This document shows positions 6,590 through 8,244 of a stretch of DNA of 8,244 nucleotides, in pieces. Origin of the DNA: DATFXF01 sp035258565 (GTDB taxonomy: Bacteria > Acidobacteriota > Terriglobia > Acidiferrales > UBA7541); contig DATFXF010000163.1 in assembly GCA_035258565.1 (NCBI GenBank), positions 1 through 8,244 of the forward strand, written 5' to 3'. The notes under the pieces are model-generated. The model was not told the origin of the DNA. It searched no databases and was given only the letters and a program-made list of their open reading frames with translations. Numbering within the stretch: the first letter of the stretch is position 1; each line of letters starts with the position of its first letter. The translations under genes and the position numbers were made by a program.

Positions 6590-7446
6590 TCGGGGCGAAA
6601 CGCCGTCGCGTGGTCGCGCGCGTACTGGTCAAACGAGAGGGGTTCAGTCCCTGCGAGCCGGCGCACGTTCGGCGAAATGCGGCCGGCCGCGCCGGAGATG
6701 TAGTAGTGGAATAGCTCAATCAGCGCGTCGGCCGCTTCAGCGGGCGCGCCAGCCGAAACCATCCCCTCCTTGAAAGCCTGGTCGGAAACGTCCACATAGG
6801 AGACTCTCTGGCCCACGACCGTCGAAAGTTTTTCAGCCACCTGCTGGTAGGTAAGCGCTTCGGGTCCGCTCAAGTCGTGGGCCTGACCATCGTGACCGGT
6901 TTCGGTCAGGGCCCGAACGGCGACACGTGCAATGTCGCGGACGTCGATGTGACTGATGCGGGCATCGCGCGCGGGCAGATAGAAAGCGCGCTGCTCCCGG
7001 ATGGTCTGCGCGTAGAAGTTGTGCATGTTCTGCATATAGCCGTTCGGCCGAAGAAAGGTGTAGGCCATGCCTGAAGCCTCGATCTCCTTTTCGACCGGCC
7101 GGTGAATCTTCGCGAAGGCGAACGCTTCGCTTTGAGCGCCCCAGACGGAACTCTTCACCAGGTGCCGCACGCCGGCGCGCTTGGCTGCGCGAACCACATT
7201 GAGCTCGAGTTCGGTCTGGTTCGGCGCATTGCCGGAAATGAGAAAGACTCGCTCGACACCGTTGAGCGCGGGACCCAGTGTCTCCGGCCGGCCGAAATCG
7301 AGCGCCACGCCGTCCATGCCATGGCGCCGGGCCTCGTCCGCCTTGGCCTGGGAATAATAGCCGGCGCGGAACTTCACGCCTGCGGCACGGAGCTGCTTTA
7401 CCAGTTCGCTTCCTACTGTCCCGCCTGCGCCTGTGGCTAGGATCAT
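6571..7446 (-). CDS. NmrA-like atypical SDR, NAD(P)-binding oxidoreductase family
   Basis: Cytoplasmic Rossmann-fold protein of 291 residues from ATG 7446. The N-terminus MILATGAGGTVG carries the dinucleotide-binding GxGGxxG-type motif at residues 6-12. YYSQAKADEA (about 30-39) follows the second strand, where cofactor phosphate is usually sensed. VRHLVKSSVWGAQSE and KIHRPVEKEIEASGMAYTF fit the atypical SDR pattern in which the classical YxxxK is absent. LRPNGYMQNM, ISHIDVRDIARVA, LSGPEALTYQQVAEKL and FDQYARDHATAF are typical of the NmrA/NAD(P)H-binding group. Such proteins are either quinone/aldehyde-type reductases or redox-sensing regulators, and the sequence does not tell which. An upstream in-frame TTG (7473) would add nine residues (MGNCFVEVT) but has no ribosome site, whereas ATG 7446 has an excellent one. 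It lies downstream of the sigma-54 activator gene on the same strand. Confidence 0.9.
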   Translation of the reverse strand: MILATGAGGTVGSELVKQLRAAGVKFRAGYYSQAKADEARRHGMDGVALDFGRPETLGPALNGVERVFLISGNAPNQTELELNVVRAAKRAGVRHLVKSSVWGAQSEAFAFAKIHRPVEKEIEASGMAYTFLRPNGYMQNMHNFYAQTIREQRAFYLPARDARISHIDVRDIARVAVRALTETGHDGQAHDLSGPEALTYQQVAEKLSTVVGQRVSYVDVSDQAFKEGMVSAGAPAEAADALIELFHYYISGAAGRISPNVRRLAGTEPLSFDQYARDHATAFRPEARAAG

Positions 7447-7449
7447 TGT

Positions 7450-7456
7450 CACCTCC
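7450..7456 (-). promoter_or_regulatory. Strong Shine-Dalgarno fixing the SDR start at ATG 7446
   Basis: Read on the - strand, GGAGGTG is followed by ACA and then ATG, giving 5 bases between GGAGG and the start. It is a near-perfect complement to the 16S rRNA 3' end and settles the start over the upstream TTG at 7473. Confidence 0.85.
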
Positions 7457-7512
7457 ACGAAACAGTTTCCCAAATCTGCTCTGAGTTCGATGCGCCATTC
7501 GGAAGATGGTTA

Positions 7513-7527
7513 CCTCGGTCCCCGAGG
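7513..7527 (-). terminator. Small perfect hairpin after the sigma-54 activator gene (weak terminator candidate)
   Basis: On the - strand CCTCGG pairs with CCGAGG around loop GGA, beginning 18 bases past the activator stop codon. The stem is G+C-rich and stable, but it is followed by TAACC rather than a T-run, so it does not fit a standard intrinsic terminator. It could pause transcription or protect the 3' end of the activator message. Confidence 0.3.
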
Positions 7528-7544
7528 AGGCGCAGGATATCCCG

Positions 7545-8244
7545 TCAGTCCGAGTTGCGGATGGCGCGGAGGTCAATGCCGAGTTGCTGGCACTTCTTGT
7601 AGAGATGGCTGCGCTCGAGGCCGAGCGCACGCGCCACATTGGTCATGTGATGATGGTGGCGCTTGAGCTCGGCGAGCAGCACCTCCCGCTCGAACGCCTC
7701 GACGCGTTCGGCGAGCGTGCTGCCGGCCGCGCCGGGGGCGGTGCCACGGGCCGCTTGAGCGGCGGCCTCGGGCAGCGCCAGGCGGACCGCGGCAGCGTCC
7801 ACTTCGTCGCCACCAGAAAGCAGCAGCAGCCGCTCGATGACGTTGCGCAGCTCACGCACGTTGCCGGGCCAGGAGTAGCGCTTTAGTTCCTCGATTCCGT
7901 CACGCGCAAATCTCTTCTCTTTCCAGCCGTTCTGCGCCGCCACTTGACGCGCGAAATGTTGTGCCAGCACGGGGATATCTTCGAGGCGCTGTCGTAGCGG
8001 CGGCAGCGTAATCGGATAGACATAGATGCGATGGTAGAGGTCCTGGCGAAAGGTGCCTTGCCGAACCAGTTCGTCGAGATTGCGATGCGTGGCCACGATG
8101 ACACGCGCGTCCACGGCGATGGGCCGGTGACCGCCAACGCGTTCGATTTCGCCTTCCTCAAGCACGCGCAGCAACTTGGCTTGCATCCCCAGCGGCATGT
8201 CGCCGATTTCGTCGAGAAAGATGGTGCCCCCGTCTGCCTGCTCG
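7545..8244 (-). CDS. Sigma-54-dependent Fis-family transcriptional activator, N-terminus outside window
   Basis: Enhancer-binding activator that hydrolyses ATP to open sigma-54 RNA polymerase promoters. Only the last 232 residues are visible, and the frame is open to the edge, so the ATG at 8198 is internal. The fragment begins with the Walker B region GGTIFLDEIGDMP (residues 5-17). It continues through LLRVLEEGEIERVGG (24-38), sensor I-like ATHRNL (51-56), the arginine-finger segment FRQDLYHRIYV (65-75), LPPLRQRLEDIP (80-91) and sensor II WPGNVREL (125-132). An Ala/Gly-rich linker (about 156-178) leads to a C-terminal Fis-type helix-turn-helix, TNVARALGLERSHLYKKCQQLGI (201-223). Walker A, GAFTGA and the sensory domain lie upstream, so it cannot be assigned as a response regulator (NtrC/NtrX type) or another class. 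A run of four histidines precedes the HTH. Confidence 0.95.
   Translation of the reverse strand, partial: EQADGGTIFLDEIGDMPLGMQAKLLRVLEEGEIERVGGHRPIAVDARVIVATHRNLDELVRQGTFRQDLYHRIYVYPITLPPLRQRLEDIPVLAQHFARQVAAQNGWKEKRFARDGIEELKRYSWPGNVRELRNVIERLLLLSGGDEVDAAAVRLALPEAAAQAARGTAPGAAGSTLAERVEAFEREVLLAELKRHHHHMTNVARALGLERSHLYKKCQQLGIDLRAIRNSD

Larger units (their letters stand above)
7447..7544 (-). other. Intergenic region between sigma-54 activator and SDR genes
   Basis: Ninety-eight bases separate the activator stop from the SDR start. The region contains the hairpin at 7513-7527 and the SDR ribosome site. I looked for a sigma-54 -24/-12 promoter (GG and GC ten bases apart, TGGCAC/TTGC-like) and found none, and no convincing sigma-70 pair. 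The SDR gene may be read from upstream, or from a promoter too diverged to recognise. Confidence 0.4.

Noticed and set aside
6513..6714. Small + strand frame of 63 codons starting near 6523, after the phosphodiesterase
   Set aside because: It runs mostly antisense through the SDR C-terminus, has no ribosome site or motif, and is Arg/Ala-rich like other shadow frames.
7447..7544. TGGCGC on the - strand as half of a sigma-54 promoter for the SDR gene
   Set aside because: There is no TTGC-like -12 element at the required spacing.
1621..7619. Recurring 9-mer GCGCTCGAG at several places (for example near 1621, 4099, 5825, 6201 and 7612)
   Set aside because: The + strand in-gene copies encode Ala-Leu-Glu with preferred codons; spacing is irregular and there is no flanking similarity, so it is codon bias rather than a repeat element.

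Overview
The window is a dense, G+C-rich stretch of bacterial DNA holding five protein-coding genes: two on the + strand in a translationally coupled pair, a third + strand gene behind a short leader, and two on the - strand that converge on it. The first and last genes are cut by the window edges. Acidobacteriota is the likely source. The first gene is an Oar-like TonB-dependent receptor of the type greatly expanded in that phylum. The second belongs to the 'VWFA-related Acidobacterial domain' family, whose known members are concentrated there. This is inferred from remembered family features, not from a search.

Layout. Positions 1-2637 (+) hold the C-terminal part (878 residues) of a TonB-dependent outer-membrane receptor. 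Positions 2637-4874 (+) hold a secreted von Willebrand factor A-like protein whose ATG shares one base with the receptor stop codon. Positions 4875-5007 form a leader with a strong small hairpin, a possible sigma-70-like promoter and a good Shine-Dalgarno. Positions 5008-6480 (+) encode an exported type I phosphodiesterase/nucleotide pyrophosphatase-family enzyme with its metal ligands and nucleophile intact. A 90-bp convergent gap (6481-6570) contains several inverted repeats. Positions 6571-7446 (-) encode an NmrA-like atypical SDR, a cytoplasmic NAD(P)-binding protein. Positions 7545-8244 (-) encode the C-terminal part of a sigma-54-dependent activator (AAA+ from Walker B onward, then a Fis-type helix-turn-helix).

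How they may work together. The three + strand products are all predicted to leave the cytoplasm: a receptor in the outer membrane, a VWA protein, and a phosphate-ester hydrolase. The receptor and VWA protein are almost certainly co-translated. The phosphodiesterase may share their transcript or have its own promoter. An envelope function in binding, uptake or processing of a phosphate-containing ligand is possible but is inference only. The - strand pair looks unrelated: the sigma-54 activator lies upstream of the SDR gene in the same direction with a 97-bp gap, and no -24/-12 promoter is visible between them.

No RNA genes, CRISPR array, insertion sequence or phage feature was seen. All genes share the same G+C-rich codon use, and I see no sign of recent transfer. 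The most interesting items are the coupled receptor/VWA pair with its exported neighbour, the leader hairpin before the phosphodiesterase, and two start-site corrections.
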